Shown in pieces: positions 29,592 through 39,578 of a stretch of DNA of 64,000 nucleotides. Numbering within the stretch: position 1 is the stretch's first letter; the number at the start of each line of letters is the position of its first letter. A program made the position numbers and the translations under genes. The stretch is taken from contig CACYWQ010000004.1 of assembly GCA_902778165.1 (NCBI GenBank), positions 48,218-112,217 of the forward strand. Reading direction: 5' to 3'. The notes under the pieces are model-generated. The model was not told the origin of the DNA, ran no database searches, and saw nothing but the letters and a program-made list of their open reading frames with translations. This DNA comes from an uncultured Lachnospiraceae bacterium. GTDB lineage: Bacteria; Bacillota; Clostridia; Lachnospirales; Lachnospiraceae.

Positions 29592-30122
29592 ATGAATTTA
29601 ATTATCAGGAAGCTTAGGATTAAAGATATCGATTCTGTATGTGCTATGGAAAAAGAAGCTTTCTCTATGCCTTGGCACAGAGAGTCTTTTGTTGATATGA
29701 CTAATAACTGCGATGCGTTATATCTTGTTGCCGAATTGTCTGATGACGGAAACAATCAAATGACTGACCCGGATGATGGAATTATAAAAATATATGATTT
29801 TGCATCTGATTATGACGGAGATGTCACAGTAGTAGGATGTGCCGGATTAATCAGTGTTGTGGGCGAAGGAAACATATGTAATATAGTCATAAAAAAGGAG
29901 TTTCGTCGACTGGGAATTGCTCGAAGACTCGTTCAGTCAATGATTGATACAGGTAAAGAACAATTTGGGATTAAGGATTTTACCCTTGAGGTAAGACAAA
30001 GTAACGAAGCAGCAAAGAGATTATATGAAGAACTGGGATTTGAATGTGAAGGGATCAGACCTAAGTTCTATGTGAAACCGGTTGAAGATGCATGCATATA
30101 TTGGTTAAGAGAATCGAAATGA
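29592..30122 (+). CDS. rimI: Ribosomal protein S18 alanine N-acetyltransferase RimI-like
   Basis: A GNAT acetyltransferase of 176 residues. AMEKEAFSMPWHRESF near the N terminus and the acetyl-CoA loop VIKKEFRRLGIARRLV (~100-115) with LEVRQSNEAAKRLYEELGF are typical of RimI. A ~25-residue Asp/Asn-rich insertion at ~53-75 is longer than usual. Starts two bases after tsaD; tsaB-tsaD-rimI clustering is common in Firmicutes. Confidence 0.9.
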   Translation: MNLIIRKLRIKDIDSVCAMEKEAFSMPWHRESFVDMTNNCDALYLVAELSDDGNNQMTDPDDGIIKIYDFASDYDGDVTVVGCAGLISVVGEGNICNIVIKKEFRRLGIARRLVQSMIDTGKEQFGIKDFTLEVRQSNEAAKRLYEELGFECEGIRPKFYVKPVEDACIYWLRESK

Positions 30123-30147
30123 CCGGGATTACTGACGGAGTCTTATT

Positions 30148-30600
30148 ATGGAAATAAACGAACCTGAAAATAAAATAACATGTACACGCAGCGCAGAGGA
30201 GACATATGAGTTTGCCAAGAACCTTGGTGAGGGTGCCAAATCGGGAGAGGTGTATTGCCTGATTGGAGATCTTGGAACAGGAAAGACTGTGTTTGCGCAG
30301 GGTTTTGCCGCCGGAGTCGGAGTGACTGATACGGTCAATAGCCCTACATTTACCATAGTTCAGGTATATGAAGACGGGAGGATTCCCTTCTATCATTTTG
30401 ATGTATACAGAATAGGTGATTCAGAGGAAATGTTTGAGATTGGATATGATGAATATATATCCGGTGACGGAGTATGTTTAATAGAATGGGCGGATCTGAT
30501 AGAGGATATTCTGCCTAAGACATATATAAAGGTATTGATTGATAAGGATTTAAATCAGGGAAGTGATTATCGAAGGATTATCACGGAGAGAATCGGGTAG
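30148..30600 (+). CDS. tsaE: t6A biosynthesis ATPase TsaE
   Basis: A 150-residue P-loop ATPase that resets the TsaBD complex. Walker A GDLGTGKTVFAQG (~46-58), SPTFTIVQVYE, FYHFDVYRIGD, and IEWADLIEDILP are the TsaE signatures. Last t6A gene in the operon; the fourth factor TsaC is not in the window. ATG at 30148 follows ACGGAG. Six bases before ispD. Confidence 0.95.
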   Translation: MEINEPENKITCTRSAEETYEFAKNLGEGAKSGEVYCLIGDLGTGKTVFAQGFAAGVGVTDTVNSPTFTIVQVYEDGRIPFYHFDVYRIGDSEEMFEIGYDEYISGDGVCLIEWADLIEDILPKTYIKVLIDKDLNQGSDYRRIITERIG

Positions 30601-30606
30601 GAGTAT

Positions 30607-31329
30607 ATGAGAAATGTTGCAATAGTTCTGGCTGCGGGGAGTGGAAGCAGGATGAACTTAAATGTTAAGAAGCAATATATGTTGCTTAATGACAAGCCTC
30701 TTCTGGCATATTCCATGGATGTATTTGAAAAATCAGATATAATAACAGACGTTATACTTGTGACATCCAAAGAGGATATCGAGTATTGCAGAAATGAGAT
30801 AGTATCCGCCTTCGGCTATTCTAAAGTCAGAGCGGTTATTGCAGGCGGCAAGGAAAGATATCATTCTGTTATGGCAGGTCTTGACAGGATAAGAGAAGAT
30901 GGCGACGCGGAATATGTATTCATACATGATGCTGCAAGACCGTTTGTGACAGAAGATATGATTAAGCGTCTGTATGAGGATGTTATCAGTACGTATGCAT
31001 CGGTTGCAGCGGTTAAGAGCAAGGATACGGTTAAGATTGCCAATAATGCGGACTATGTTGTTTCCACACCAAACAGAGAATTAACCTGGATCATACAGAC
31101 ACCGCAGACATTCAGATATTCGTTGGCGTTGGAAGCTTATGACAGATTAAGAGAAGAAGAGGATGGTCTTGGCTGTCAGGGTATTAAGGTTACAGATGAT
31201 GCCATGGTGGTTGAGACATGGACGGATCATAAGGTAAGGCTCATTGAAGGAAGTTATGAGAATATCAAGGTTACTACGCCTGAAGATATTGATATAGCTG
31301 AGGCAATTATTAAAAGAAGAATTAATTAA
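30607..31329 (+). CDS. ispD: 2-C-methyl-D-erythritol 4-phosphate cytidylyltransferase
   Basis: The third step of the MEP isoprenoid pathway: MEP + CTP to CDP-ME. A 240-residue protein with the nucleotide-binding N terminus VLAAGSGSRMNLNVKKQY (AAGxGxRM), HDAARPFV, and C-terminal VKVTTPEDIDIAEAI. Its stop overlaps the next ATG by one base. Start at 30607 follows GGTAGGAG. Confidence 0.95.
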   Translation: MRNVAIVLAAGSGSRMNLNVKKQYMLLNDKPLLAYSMDVFEKSDIITDVILVTSKEDIEYCRNEIVSAFGYSKVRAVIAGGKERYHSVMAGLDRIREDGDAEYVFIHDAARPFVTEDMIKRLYEDVISTYASVAAVKSKDTVKIANNADYVVSTPNRELTWIIQTPQTFRYSLALEAYDRLREEEDGLGCQGIKVTDDAMVVETWTDHKVRLIEGSYENIKVTTPEDIDIAEAIIKRRIN

Positions 31330-32339
31330 TGAAGAGCGAGCGAAATGTTTGGATTGACATAGCAAAGACTGTGGCCATAATCGGAGTTGTATTTCAACAT
31401 TTACGCGGTTGGGCTTATGATAATACTACGGTATACAATCTTATTCTGTATGCCGTGGCTTTATTTGTCTTAACAGGTGGATACAATATCATGAAGTCAT
31501 ATCTTCGTATAGGTCATGTATCCGTGCTTAAACGGATATTCAGTATGGTGATTGCATATGTGATTGCCACACTATTCTATTCTCTGTATGAAGGTGAGAT
31601 TACCAATCCGGTATATATAGCTCATAGCATCACGCATTTTGATGCATGTGCACCTATGTACTACGTTGCCGTATATATATGGCTTATGATCGGTACGTTG
31701 CCATTAGCCTTAATACTGGGTAACAAACAAGGGAAGAGCAGGCATATCAGGTTTATCGCAGGGCTAATTCTTGTAGCTGCAGTCTCATATTATACTACGG
31801 GTTATAATGATATCCTTGGAATAATCTTAGGCGGTGGCAAGATTCTTGCGGGACCGTGGTTGTTGTTCCATTATTTGGGTATGTCAGTTGCATTATATGA
31901 AGAGGAGATTATTAAGAACCTGTGCAAGCCGGTATTTTTAGGTGCCAATACGGTTATATTGATTGCATGGCAGTATGTATTTGTATTTAAGGGATATGCA
32001 GGGAGCGTTCCCGCAATATTCGGATATGAAGATCTGTTAATCTCATGGGCCACATTGCCTGAAGTGATACTTATGCTTATCTGGTTTATCCAGATGTCGG
32101 TGATAACAGGTAATAAAGAGAATGCGCTCATTAAACTGATGGCAGTACCCGGAAGATATTCGCTATATATATTCCTGTATCATATTCTGTTTCTTAAGAT
32201 ATATGTTACGCACATGCTGACTATGATGCTTAATATAAGTCATTTACTTAACAGGATAACCCTGATTGCATATGTATTCATATGCCCGATACTTCTTGGA
32301 TATTTAATGAAGGGATTTCATAAGGATAAATCTAGATGA
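31329..32339 (+). CDS. Acyltransferase-3-like integral membrane protein
   Basis: A 336-residue protein with about ten TM helices. The N-terminal pattern [21 protein letters not shown] resembles the acyltransferase-3 (OafA/WecH) family, in which an Arg-x-x-x-D..R..A..V..H start holds the active-site His. These enzymes O-acetylate or succinylate cell-surface sugars or lipids. Overlaps ispD (TAATG) and the kinase gene (ATGA), so it sits in a coupled block. Substrate unknown. Confidence 0.75.
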   Translation: MKSERNVWIDIAKTVAIIGVVFQHLRGWAYDNTTVYNLILYAVALFVLTGGYNIMKSYLRIGHVSVLKRIFSMVIAYVIATLFYSLYEGEITNPVYIAHSITHFDACAPMYYVAVYIWLMIGTLPLALILGNKQGKSRHIRFIAGLILVAAVSYYTTGYNDILGIILGGGKILAGPWLLFHYLGMSVALYEEEIIKNLCKPVFLGANTVILIAWQYVFVFKGYAGSVPAIFGYEDLLISWATLPEVILMLIWFIQMSVITGNKENALIKLMAVPGRYSLYIFLYHILFLKIYVTHMLTMMLNISHLLNRITLIAYVFICPILLGYLMKGFHKDKSR

Positions 32340-35149
32340 ATATGAAGAGTATGTTGGTCATAATCCAATACATCACCATCGCGGGCATGATGACAGAGTG
32401 TCTTATTGTGTTTAAGGTATGGCGAAGCAGGATGCACGGATATCTGTTCTTTAGTTGCATGGCAGCTTTGGTACATGGTGTCGGATATCTTCTGCAGTTA
32501 AATACATGGACCAGGGATGCATATATAACGGCACTTCAGTTCACTTATCTCGGAACTATTTTCTATTCCTATGCTTTATTTATGTTCATAGCTGAATTGG
32601 TAGGGATCAGGATTCGGTATTATATCAAGCTTATTCTTATTGCCATTCATTCTCTTACATACTGGACGATCCTTAATATCAAATGTAATGATCTGTATTA
32701 TAAGAATATAGAATTTGTGGTAAGGGGAATCTTTCCTAAACTTATGCATGACAACGGAATCATGCATCATGTTCATATAGCAGTGCAAATCATATATATT
32801 CTTCTTGGAATGACATGGCTTTTTATGGCTCATCATAAGGAAAGAAACGCAAGAATAAGAAAGCGTCTTACTATGGTTTTTTTGTCGCTTTTGGTACAGG
32901 CAGTCTTCTTTGTTATATATTTAATCGGTATTCCCGGCCTTTCCGATGTATACGACATCACGATGTTAGGATATTTCTTCGGAACGATTATTATGCTTGT
33001 GGCTATCTTCTCATTCGATCTTCTCGGTACGGGTGATATAGCCAAAGAATATATGATTGACAGAATATCGGAGGCAATTATCGCAACCGATGCTACGGGA
33101 GTAATACAATACTTCAATTCTCCGGCGGCAAGCTTATATCCGGGGCTTAAAAGCGGGGAAATTATCGACGTTCCGAATGAGATAACCGCTGCTGTAGAGA
33201 AAAATGATAAGATTGTCATTGATGAGCGTATATATTTACCGGAAGTAAACAGTCTTATAAGGGGCGGTGTTGATTACGGTAAATTATATGCCATGGTTGA
33301 TGAAACCGACCATTTTAAGTATATGGAGGAACTTAAGCAGCAGAAAGAGATTGCGGACTCCGCGAACAAGGCCAAGAGTAAGTTCCTTGCTAATATGTCC
33401 CATGAAATACGTACTCCCATCAATGCGGTACTTGGCATGGATGAGATGATATTAAGGGAGACTAAAGAAGATAACACACGTTCATACGCGGCAGATATAA
33501 TGTCGGCCGGCAAAACACTGTTATCGTTAATAGGTGATATCCTTGATCTGTCAAAGGTTGAAGAAGGCAAGATGGAGATTATCCCGGTACAGTATGAGCT
33601 GTCATCGCTTATTAACGATTTGGTGAATATGACTCGTGACAGAGCGATATCCAAGGGGCTTAAGTTTAATGTAAAAGTTGACAGCCACATTCCGCACCTG
33701 TTATTCGGTGATGAGATTCGTATAAGACAGTGTGTGGTCAATCTTCTTACCAATGCGGTTAAATATACAGAGAAGGGCAGCGTAACCCTGGATGTATCTT
33801 ATGCATGGGAAGATGAGACCTATATTAAACTCAAATTCTCAGTAGCAGATACGGGCATCGGTATGAAGCCTGAAGAAATGGAGGAACTGTTTGCTCCGTA
33901 TAAGAGAATGGATGAGAAGAGGAATCGCGCCATAGAGGGCACGGGACTAGGAATGTCCATCACAAGGCAACTGCTTGACCTTATGGGAACGACCCTTGAT
34001 GTAAGCAGTGAGTACGGCAAAGGCTCTGTTATTTCTTTTGCCGTAAGTCAGGGTGTTGCAGGTAAGGATGAAATCGGTGATTATTCCGCAAGATATAATG
34101 ACATAAGAAGCGGAGCATCCACATATCATGAACTGTTCCATGCGCCTGATGCAAGGATACTGGTGGTTGATGATACCGAGATGAATCTGACGGTAATAAC
34201 AAGTCTGCTTAAGAAGACCAAGATTGCAATAGATACGGCTACGTCGGGTAAGGATGCAGTGGCACTTGCTGCCGCAAATAAATATGATGCGGTATTTATA
34301 GATCATATGATGCCTGATATGGACGGAATTGATACGCTTAAGGCAATTCAAAGTGACGGACTTAATAAGGATACTCCGGCCATAGCGCTTACCGCCAATG
34401 CCGTATCCGGAGCAAGACAGATGTATCTTGAAGCGGGATTTAACGATTATCTGTCTAAACCTGTGGACGGTATTAGGCTTGAGAAGATGTTATATGAACT
34501 GATACCGGATGAGAAGATCAGGACATCGGATGAGGTTACAGAGCCGGCGGATGATACCTTGGAGAGTCTTCCGGATTGGCTTGAAAAATTAAGTGAGATT
34601 GACGTTAAGGCAGGCCTTGATAACTGCGGTTCCGTGGATGGTTATCTGTCGGTTTTAAGTGTATTCCACAAGACTGCCGTAAGTAAGGCTATAGAGATAG
34701 AGGAATTGTTTGAATCAGGTGATTATCCCGGCTATACCATCAAGGTTCATGCGCTTAAGAGTTCTGCCAGAATAATAGGTGCGGATGAGATATCTAGGCT
34801 TGCGGCTGATTTAGAGGCAGCAGGTAAGGAGAACAATACGGACTATATAACTGCAAATACCGGCAGGCTGATAAGTATGTACAGGGAACTAAACGGCAAA
34901 TTATCAGCACTTGATATGCAGGATGATAATCTTAAGGATATTGATGATAAGACCATGATAGAAGCTTATCAGACCGTTGTAGAAGTAGCACAGAGTATGG
35001 ACTATGAGATGATGGATGGTCTGCTTAAGGATATTAGGGGATACAGATTATCTTCTGAAGATAATCAGAGAATTAATAAGATAGAAGGATTATTAACGCA
35101 ACTTAATTGGGACGAAATATCAAATACTGCGCGAGAAGCGCTTAAGTAG
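32336..35149 (+). CDS. Hybrid sensor histidine kinase with 7TM sensor, receiver and Hpt
   Basis: A 937-residue phosphorelay protein. Seven TM helices at ~1-230 (7TM histidine-kinase N-terminal type), a PAS-like region ~235-325, HisKA with the phospho-His in [14 protein letters not shown] (His ~356), HATPase_c (~455-590, [10 protein letters not shown] and GTGLGMSI), a receiver with Asp ~656 in [12 protein letters not shown], and an Hpt domain with VHALKSSAR (His ~805). All phosphotransfer residues are present. No DNA-binding output, so it probably acts through the response regulator 25 bases downstream or another partner. The signal is unknown. ATGA overlap with the preceding gene. Confidence 0.93.
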   Translation: MNMKSMLVIIQYITIAGMMTECLIVFKVWRSRMHGYLFFSCMAALVHGVGYLLQLNTWTRDAYITALQFTYLGTIFYSYALFMFIAELVGIRIRYYIKLILIAIHSLTYWTILNIKCNDLYYKNIEFVVRGIFPKLMHDNGIMHHVHIAVQIIYILLGMTWLFMAHHKERNARIRKRLTMVFLSLLVQAVFFVIYLIGIPGLSDVYDITMLGYFFGTIIMLVAIFSFDLLGTGDIAKEYMIDRISEAIIATDATGVIQYFNSPAASLYPGLKSGEIIDVPNEITAAVEKNDKIVIDERIYLPEVNSLIRGGVDYGKLYAMVDETDHFKYMEELKQQKEIADSANKAKSKFLANMSHEIRTPINAVLGMDEMILRETKEDNTRSYAADIMSAGKTLLSLIGDILDLSKVEEGKMEIIPVQYELSSLINDLVNMTRDRAISKGLKFNVKVDSHIPHLLFGDEIRIRQCVVNLLTNAVKYTEKGSVTLDVSYAWEDETYIKLKFSVADTGIGMKPEEMEELFAPYKRMDEKRNRAIEGTGLGMSITRQLLDLMGTTLDVSSEYGKGSVISFAVSQGVAGKDEIGDYSARYNDIRSGASTYHELFHAPDARILVVDDTEMNLTVITSLLKKTKIAIDTATSGKDAVALAAANKYDAVFIDHMMPDMDGIDTLKAIQSDGLNKDTPAIALTANAVSGARQMYLEAGFNDYLSKPVDGIRLEKMLYELIPDEKIRTSDEVTEPADDTLESLPDWLEKLSEIDVKAGLDNCGSVDGYLSVLSVFHKTAVSKAIEIEELFESGDYPGYTIKVHALKSSARIIGADEISRLAADLEAAGKENNTDYITANTGRLISMYRELNGKLSALDMQDDNLKDIDDKTMIEAYQTVVEVAQSMDYEMMDGLLKDIRGYRLSSEDNQRINKIEGLLTQLNWDEISNTAREALK

Positions 35150-35174
35150 CCATTGCATGACAGAGGAGGCAATC

Positions 35175-35951
35175 ATGAGTACAACAGATAATGCTAAGGT
35201 AGTGATAATAAGCCTTGCGGACACATTCCTAGCCAAGAGCCTTGTGACTAAGCTTGAGGGAGCGGATGTATCGTCGGTATTTGTTAAGGCTGATATTGCG
35301 GAGATTAAACCGCATATGACGGATGCGGCACTTATAATCTTATTTATGAGTGAGGAACTTGAGGGCATGCCTGAGACACTGGTATATCTTAAGGATACGG
35401 TTCAGGATAAGGACTTGGGACTTATTCTTATCGGTGATGAGTCGCAGTATGACGTAGTGATGAAGACAGTTCCCGCACAGGCGGTTACGGAATGGTTTAA
35501 GCGTCCGCTTGATATCGATAAGTTAATCAAGGATACAAGTACATATCTTGATGAGAATACGGGGGAAAAGGCTAAAAAGACAATACTTATAGTTGATGAT
35601 GACATCACTTATATGAGAACCGTATATGAGTGGCTTAAGGGCAGTTATCATGTAGGAATGGCAGCAAGCGGAGTTCAGGCCATAAGTTATCTTGCCAAGA
35701 ATAAGGCAGATCTTGTGTTGCTTGACTATGAGATGCCTGTGGCTGACGGTCCGCAGGTGTTGTCTATGCTTAAGAGTGATTCCGAGACAGGTCAGATTCC
35801 GGTAATGTTCCTTACAGGACACGGAGACAAAGAAAGTGTATTGTCAGTAGTCGGCCTTAATCCTGCGGATTATCTGCTTAAGACAATAGGTAAGGAAGCC
35901 CTGCTTAAGAAACTTGATGATTTCTTCCGTGAGAAAAGAGTTATTGTCTGA
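35175..35951 (+). CDS. Response regulator with two receiver-like domains, no output domain
   Basis: A 258-residue protein. The N-terminal ~120 residues look like a degenerate receiver (IISLADTFLAKSLVTKLEGA, no clear phospho-Asp). The C-terminal ~125 residues are an intact receiver: ILIVDDDITYMRTV, phospho-Asp ~184 in LVLLDYEMP, MFLTGHG, and LLKTIGKEALL with the conserved Lys. The ATG at 35175 follows AGAGGAGG; an earlier in-frame ATG at 35157 is less well placed. Likely partner of the upstream hybrid kinase. Lacks DNA-binding or enzyme domains, so it works by protein contacts. Confidence 0.88.
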   Translation: MSTTDNAKVVIISLADTFLAKSLVTKLEGADVSSVFVKADIAEIKPHMTDAALIILFMSEELEGMPETLVYLKDTVQDKDLGLILIGDESQYDVVMKTVPAQAVTEWFKRPLDIDKLIKDTSTYLDENTGEKAKKTILIVDDDITYMRTVYEWLKGSYHVGMAASGVQAISYLAKNKADLVLLDYEMPVADGPQVLSMLKSDSETGQIPVMFLTGHGDKESVLSVVGLNPADYLLKTIGKEALLKKLDDFFREKRVIV

Positions 35952-35990
35952 TAGAATTTCAGAAAAGATTAATATACGAAAGGTCAGGAT

Positions 35991-37364
35991 ATGAAGACAT
36001 CAAAAAGGGTGCTTGAATATGCCCAAAACAATTATAAAGAGGTGAAGCATACCACGCTTAATCCCGAGGGACCGGGTGTGGTAAGAATACATCTGATTCC
36101 GCCTGTTGTTACGGACGATGAGATTGGTCCGTCCGTAGCCATTATAAACGGACAGGATATTATCCCGGTAGATGTATCGTGGACAATACTGTTATCCGAA
36201 TTCATAGACGAGGTCAACAAATACAGCGGCCGTGCAGTTACTGCGAATGAGACAGAGCAGATCGTTAAGGATACAGTAAAACGAATGCGTAAAGTATATC
36301 CTTTCTTGCCGGCTAAGTATATCCGTACTGATATAGTAACCATTATGGATATATTTAAGAAGATCGCATATAGAGAGCCTCTTACGGAAGAGATCCCATA
36401 TATGAGCATAGGCGAGTATGCTCCTTATATGAGAGCTCCTCACAGAATGGATCTTATGGTATCGGCAATGACCAAGGATCAAAAATGGCACTGTAATCTT
36501 AAGTGTCTGCATTGCTATGCTGCCGGTCAGGAACATTCGGGCGAGAGTGAATTAACTACTGAACAGTGGAAGCAGATAATTGATAAACTTAAAGAAATCG
36601 GTGTACCGCAGATAACATTCACAGGTGGAGAGCCGACTATGAGGGATGACCTTATAGAACTTATCGAATACGGACAGTGGTTCGTAACAAGACTTAATAC
36701 CAATGGTATTAAGCTTACGGAAGAGTATTGCCATTCGCTTAAGGCTGCTTCTCTTGACAGCGTGCAGATAACATTCTATTCCCAGGATAAAGATATACAC
36801 AATAAGCTTGTCGGTGCAGAAGGGTATGACAGTACGGTAAGCGGTATTAAGAATGCACTTGCGTTAAATATGAGTGTAAGTGTCAATACTCCGTTGTGTA
36901 CTCTTAATAAGGACTATGTTAAGACCCTTGAATATTTACACAGCCTGGGTGTTACATATGTGACATGTTCGGGGCTTATTACTACCGGTAATGCAACTAA
37001 GGAAGAATCTGAGAGTCTTCAGCTTAATAAAGACGAAATGAGCAAGGTTCTGACCGATGCGGTCAATTATTGTTATAGTAATAATATGGAGATCAACTTC
37101 ACGTCACCGGGATGGGTAGATGATTCATTGTGTGACAAACTCGGTATTGCGACTCCCACATGCGGAGCATGCTTAAGCAATATGGCCATAACTCCCGGCG
37201 GTAATGTGGTACCTTGTCAGAGTTGGTTATCTGATGACGCGCTGGGTAACATACTTACAGATGATTGGGTGAATATTTGGGACAGTGATAAATGTGTTCA
37301 AAGAAGAGACTTCTCGGCTAAGATGTCGGGCGAATGTCCGCTTAGAAGAGGAGGTGCAAGATGA
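35991..37364 (+). CDS. Radical SAM/SPASM protein, putative modifier of the adjacent Cys-Ala-tailed protein
   Basis: A 457-residue enzyme. The radical SAM cluster motif is CNLKCLHC (Cys168, 172, 175), followed by FTGGEPTMRDDL. The C-terminal SPASM-like region has Cys391, 394, 409, ~435 and 449 (TCGAC, VVPCQ, GECP), able to hold auxiliary Fe-S clusters. The ~165 residues before the cluster are unusually long and could be a substrate-recognition domain; I cannot confirm an RRE (PqqD-like) fold by eye. SPASM enzymes commonly form thioether or carbon cross-links in peptides. The stop TGA overlaps the next ATG (ATGA), so the two products are made together. Exact reaction unknown. Confidence 0.88.
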   Translation: MKTSKRVLEYAQNNYKEVKHTTLNPEGPGVVRIHLIPPVVTDDEIGPSVAIINGQDIIPVDVSWTILLSEFIDEVNKYSGRAVTANETEQIVKDTVKRMRKVYPFLPAKYIRTDIVTIMDIFKKIAYREPLTEEIPYMSIGEYAPYMRAPHRMDLMVSAMTKDQKWHCNLKCLHCYAAGQEHSGESELTTEQWKQIIDKLKEIGVPQITFTGGEPTMRDDLIELIEYGQWFVTRLNTNGIKLTEEYCHSLKAASLDSVQITFYSQDKDIHNKLVGAEGYDSTVSGIKNALALNMSVSVNTPLCTLNKDYVKTLEYLHSLGVTYVTCSGLITTGNATKEESESLQLNKDEMSKVLTDAVNYCYSNNMEINFTSPGWVDDSLCDKLGIATPTCGACLSNMAITPGGNVVPCQSWLSDDALGNILTDDWVNIWDSDKCVQRRDFSAKMSGECPLRRGGAR

Positions 37365-38590
37365 ATAAGATGACAGGTATGTTTAAGAATTTTATAACCA
37401 AACTTCTCCTTGCAGCAGCAGTTATGACAGCAGTGTCATGTGCCATTAAAGCTGATGTATACGCCAAAGCACTTGATGAAATAACAAATTATGAAATTGA
37501 GGCGACAGTTAATGATGACGCAACTGTCACTCTTAAATATCATGTTGAATGGAAGGTGCTTGATTCCAGTTCCGAGGGACCGCTTACGTGGGTTAAGATC
37601 GGAATCCCCAATAGTCACTATACGGATATGAAGGCACTGACCGCTAATATCGATAAGATTGGTTATATGTCATCAGGTGGCTCATATGCAAGAATCGATC
37701 TTGACAGAGCATATTATTCCGGAGAGGTTGTTACATTCGAATTCAGTGTGGTGCAGGATTATCTGTATCAGGTTAATAAGCTTGCTGATGGTTATACAGT
37801 GTATTCCTTCACTCCGGGATGGTTTGATGATATAGAAGTAGATAAGATGTCGCTTGCATGGAATGCCGATAAGGCGGACAGTTGGACACCTGACTGCTAT
37901 GTGATCAACGGTAATCTGAACTGGACCCAGAAGAATATGTCACCCGGTGAGAAGTTCACCATATCGGTTACATATCCTAATGATGCATACGGCTTCGATA
38001 TGAGTAAGACTATAGAAGAAGATGATGATGATCTTGAGCATCCGGTATTGTTCGCAATACTTTTTCTGTTCTTCATGTCCATTCCCTTCCTTATATTCTG
38101 GGCAATAGGAGCGCTTATCAGTAAAGCTATATATGTGGGTCAGGCAGCTTTTGGGCTTAACAGCAATAAGAAGATTACGCGTACTAAGATTACCTATTAT
38201 GATTCATGTCCTAGCTGCGGATCTGTACGTGAAGAAGGCAAGAAGGCCTGCCCCTATTGCGGTCACAGCTATGTTAAGAGTGAAGAGGTCGTGGAGACTA
38301 AGGATATCGGAGTTAAGAATGCGGTTAAGTACAGCAAAGAGGGTACGTTTAAGTATAACGATTCACCCAATACATATATCAATGTCCATGTGGTGAATAT
38401 CCCTCGTCCCCGTTCATACAGTTCAAGTTCTTCACACCACAGCTCATGTGCACACAGCTCTTGTGCTTGTGCCTGTGCATGTGCCTGCGCCTGTGCCGGA
38501 GGCGGAAGAGCCGGATGTTCAACTAAGGACTTCTACAGAACAGACCTTAAGCTTAAGTATCTTAAGCGAATGAAATGCAAGAAGGATTAA
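37361..38590 (+). CDS. Membrane protein with zinc ribbon and (Cys-Ala)6-Gly tail
   Basis: A 409-residue protein, probable partner of the radical SAM enzyme. Layout: signal/TM helix ~8-36; extracellular beta domain ~40-225 resembling the N-terminal part of DUF2207 proteins (NYEIEATVNDDATVTLKYHV); acidic spacer; TM ~229-258; zinc ribbon CPSCG/CPYCG at ~283-303; then a Ser/His stretch and a tail with eight Cys: SSCAHSS, six Cys-Ala repeats (38462-38497), GGGRAGC, and a basic C terminus. If the first helix is a signal, the tail faces the cytoplasm, where a radical SAM enzyme could reach it. The CA codons vary (TGT GCT, TGT GCC, TGT GCA, TGC GCC), which suggests selection on the peptide. Function unknown. 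Confidence 0.8.
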   Translation: MNKMTGMFKNFITKLLLAAAVMTAVSCAIKADVYAKALDEITNYEIEATVNDDATVTLKYHVEWKVLDSSSEGPLTWVKIGIPNSHYTDMKALTANIDKIGYMSSGGSYARIDLDRAYYSGEVVTFEFSVVQDYLYQVNKLADGYTVYSFTPGWFDDIEVDKMSLAWNADKADSWTPDCYVINGNLNWTQKNMSPGEKFTISVTYPNDAYGFDMSKTIEEDDDDLEHPVLFAILFLFFMSIPFLIFWAIGALISKAIYVGQAAFGLNSNKKITRTKITYYDSCPSCGSVREEGKKACPYCGHSYVKSEEVVETKDIGVKNAVKYSKEGTFKYNDSPNTYINVHVVNIPRPRSYSSSSSHHSSCAHSSCACACACACACAGGGRAGCSTKDFYRTDLKLKYLKRMKCKKD

Positions 38591-38593
38591 ACC

Positions 38594-39565
38594 TTGAATA
38601 ATGCATATATAGACATAGTAGGTCAGTATATTGACAGACCTATTGATGATATCAAAGGATTAAACGGAGGACATATTAATCAGAGCCTGCTTATAAAAGC
38701 AGGAACAAGTAAATATGTCCTTCAGTGTATAAGTCCTGCAATCAAGGGTGAGAGTCTGCCTGATCTGGAATCCAATTACCTTGTCTACAGGGCAGCATGT
38801 GAGGCAGATGCCCCCGTAACGGACAGTTCGCCCTGTGGGTGGGAATGCCCCGAGTGGATTAATGACCGAGACGGTCAATATTTCCATAAAGATGTGCAGG
38901 GAAAAACATGGAGACTGTATCGCTATATAGACGGAGATGCCTTAACACCGGGCGAACCGTATGAGGCGGGATTGGCACTTGGCAGAATTCACCGGATACT
39001 TAAGAATTGTGATCCGGGTGATATTCATTCGGTATTTCCCAATCTTCATAATTTTAAGCATTATTATGAGGAATATCTTACAACTGAGTGTGTCGGGTCT
39101 ATGCGTGATTACGAATTGGAAGATGTCATAGAGCAGAACGCTACGGAAATGCTGGGGATACCCGTATTGACTGGTTCGGTCATTCACGGAGATGCCAAGG
39201 TAAGTAATATGATTATGCGAGACGGTCATGTTGTGGGATTTATCGACCTTGATACGATCATGACAGGTTCCGTATTTGATGATATAGCGGATTGCACGCG
39301 CTCCTGTTGTGTAGATGAGAATTATAATTCTGTCCCGGATAAGGTTGCATCGCTTCTTAACGGATACAGCGAGGCAACCGGAATGGAGATAACAAACGAA
39401 GTGGCAGAAACGGCAGAATATAATCTTATAAAAAATATATTTATGTTGGGACTCAGGTATTATACGGATTATCTTGCGGGCAATAAGTATTTTGTTGAAT
39501 CGATGCCCGGTGATAATCTTAAGAAAGCAAGGAGATTGCTTAAGGGAAATAAATTTATGTTATGA
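38594..39565 (+). CDS. APH-family phosphotransferase-like protein
   Basis: A 323-residue kinase-fold protein of the aminoglycoside/homoserine/choline kinase group. N-lobe GGHINQSLLIK (nucleotide loop), catalytic loop SVIHGDAKVSNMIM (~199-212) and DFG-like FIDLDTIMTG (~216). This resembles N-acetylhexosamine or homoserine-type kinases. It starts with TTG at 38594, seven bases after GAAGGA; no ATG gives a full N-lobe. Starts three bases after the Cys-Ala-tailed protein gene, so it belongs to the same transcript. It may phosphorylate a sugar or small molecule; substrate unknown. Confidence 0.8.
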   Translation: MNNAYIDIVGQYIDRPIDDIKGLNGGHINQSLLIKAGTSKYVLQCISPAIKGESLPDLESNYLVYRAACEADAPVTDSSPCGWECPEWINDRDGQYFHKDVQGKTWRLYRYIDGDALTPGEPYEAGLALGRIHRILKNCDPGDIHSVFPNLHNFKHYYEEYLTTECVGSMRDYELEDVIEQNATEMLGIPVLTGSVIHGDAKVSNMIMRDGHVVGFIDLDTIMTGSVFDDIADCTRSCCVDENYNSVPDKVASLLNGYSEATGMEITNEVAETAEYNLIKNIFMLGLRYYTDYLAGNKYFVESMPGDNLKKARRLLKGNKFML

Positions 39566-39578
39566 AAGAGAGCGGCAT

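Noticed and set aside
31329-32339. Acyltransferase-like gene as an ABC or MFS transporter
   Set aside because: No transporter motifs; the N-terminal Arg..Asp..His pattern fits acyltransferase-3 better.
38462-38497. Cys-Ala repeat as a random microsatellite
   Set aside because: Codons differ between units and the stretch continues into a patterned GGGRAGC and KDF end.
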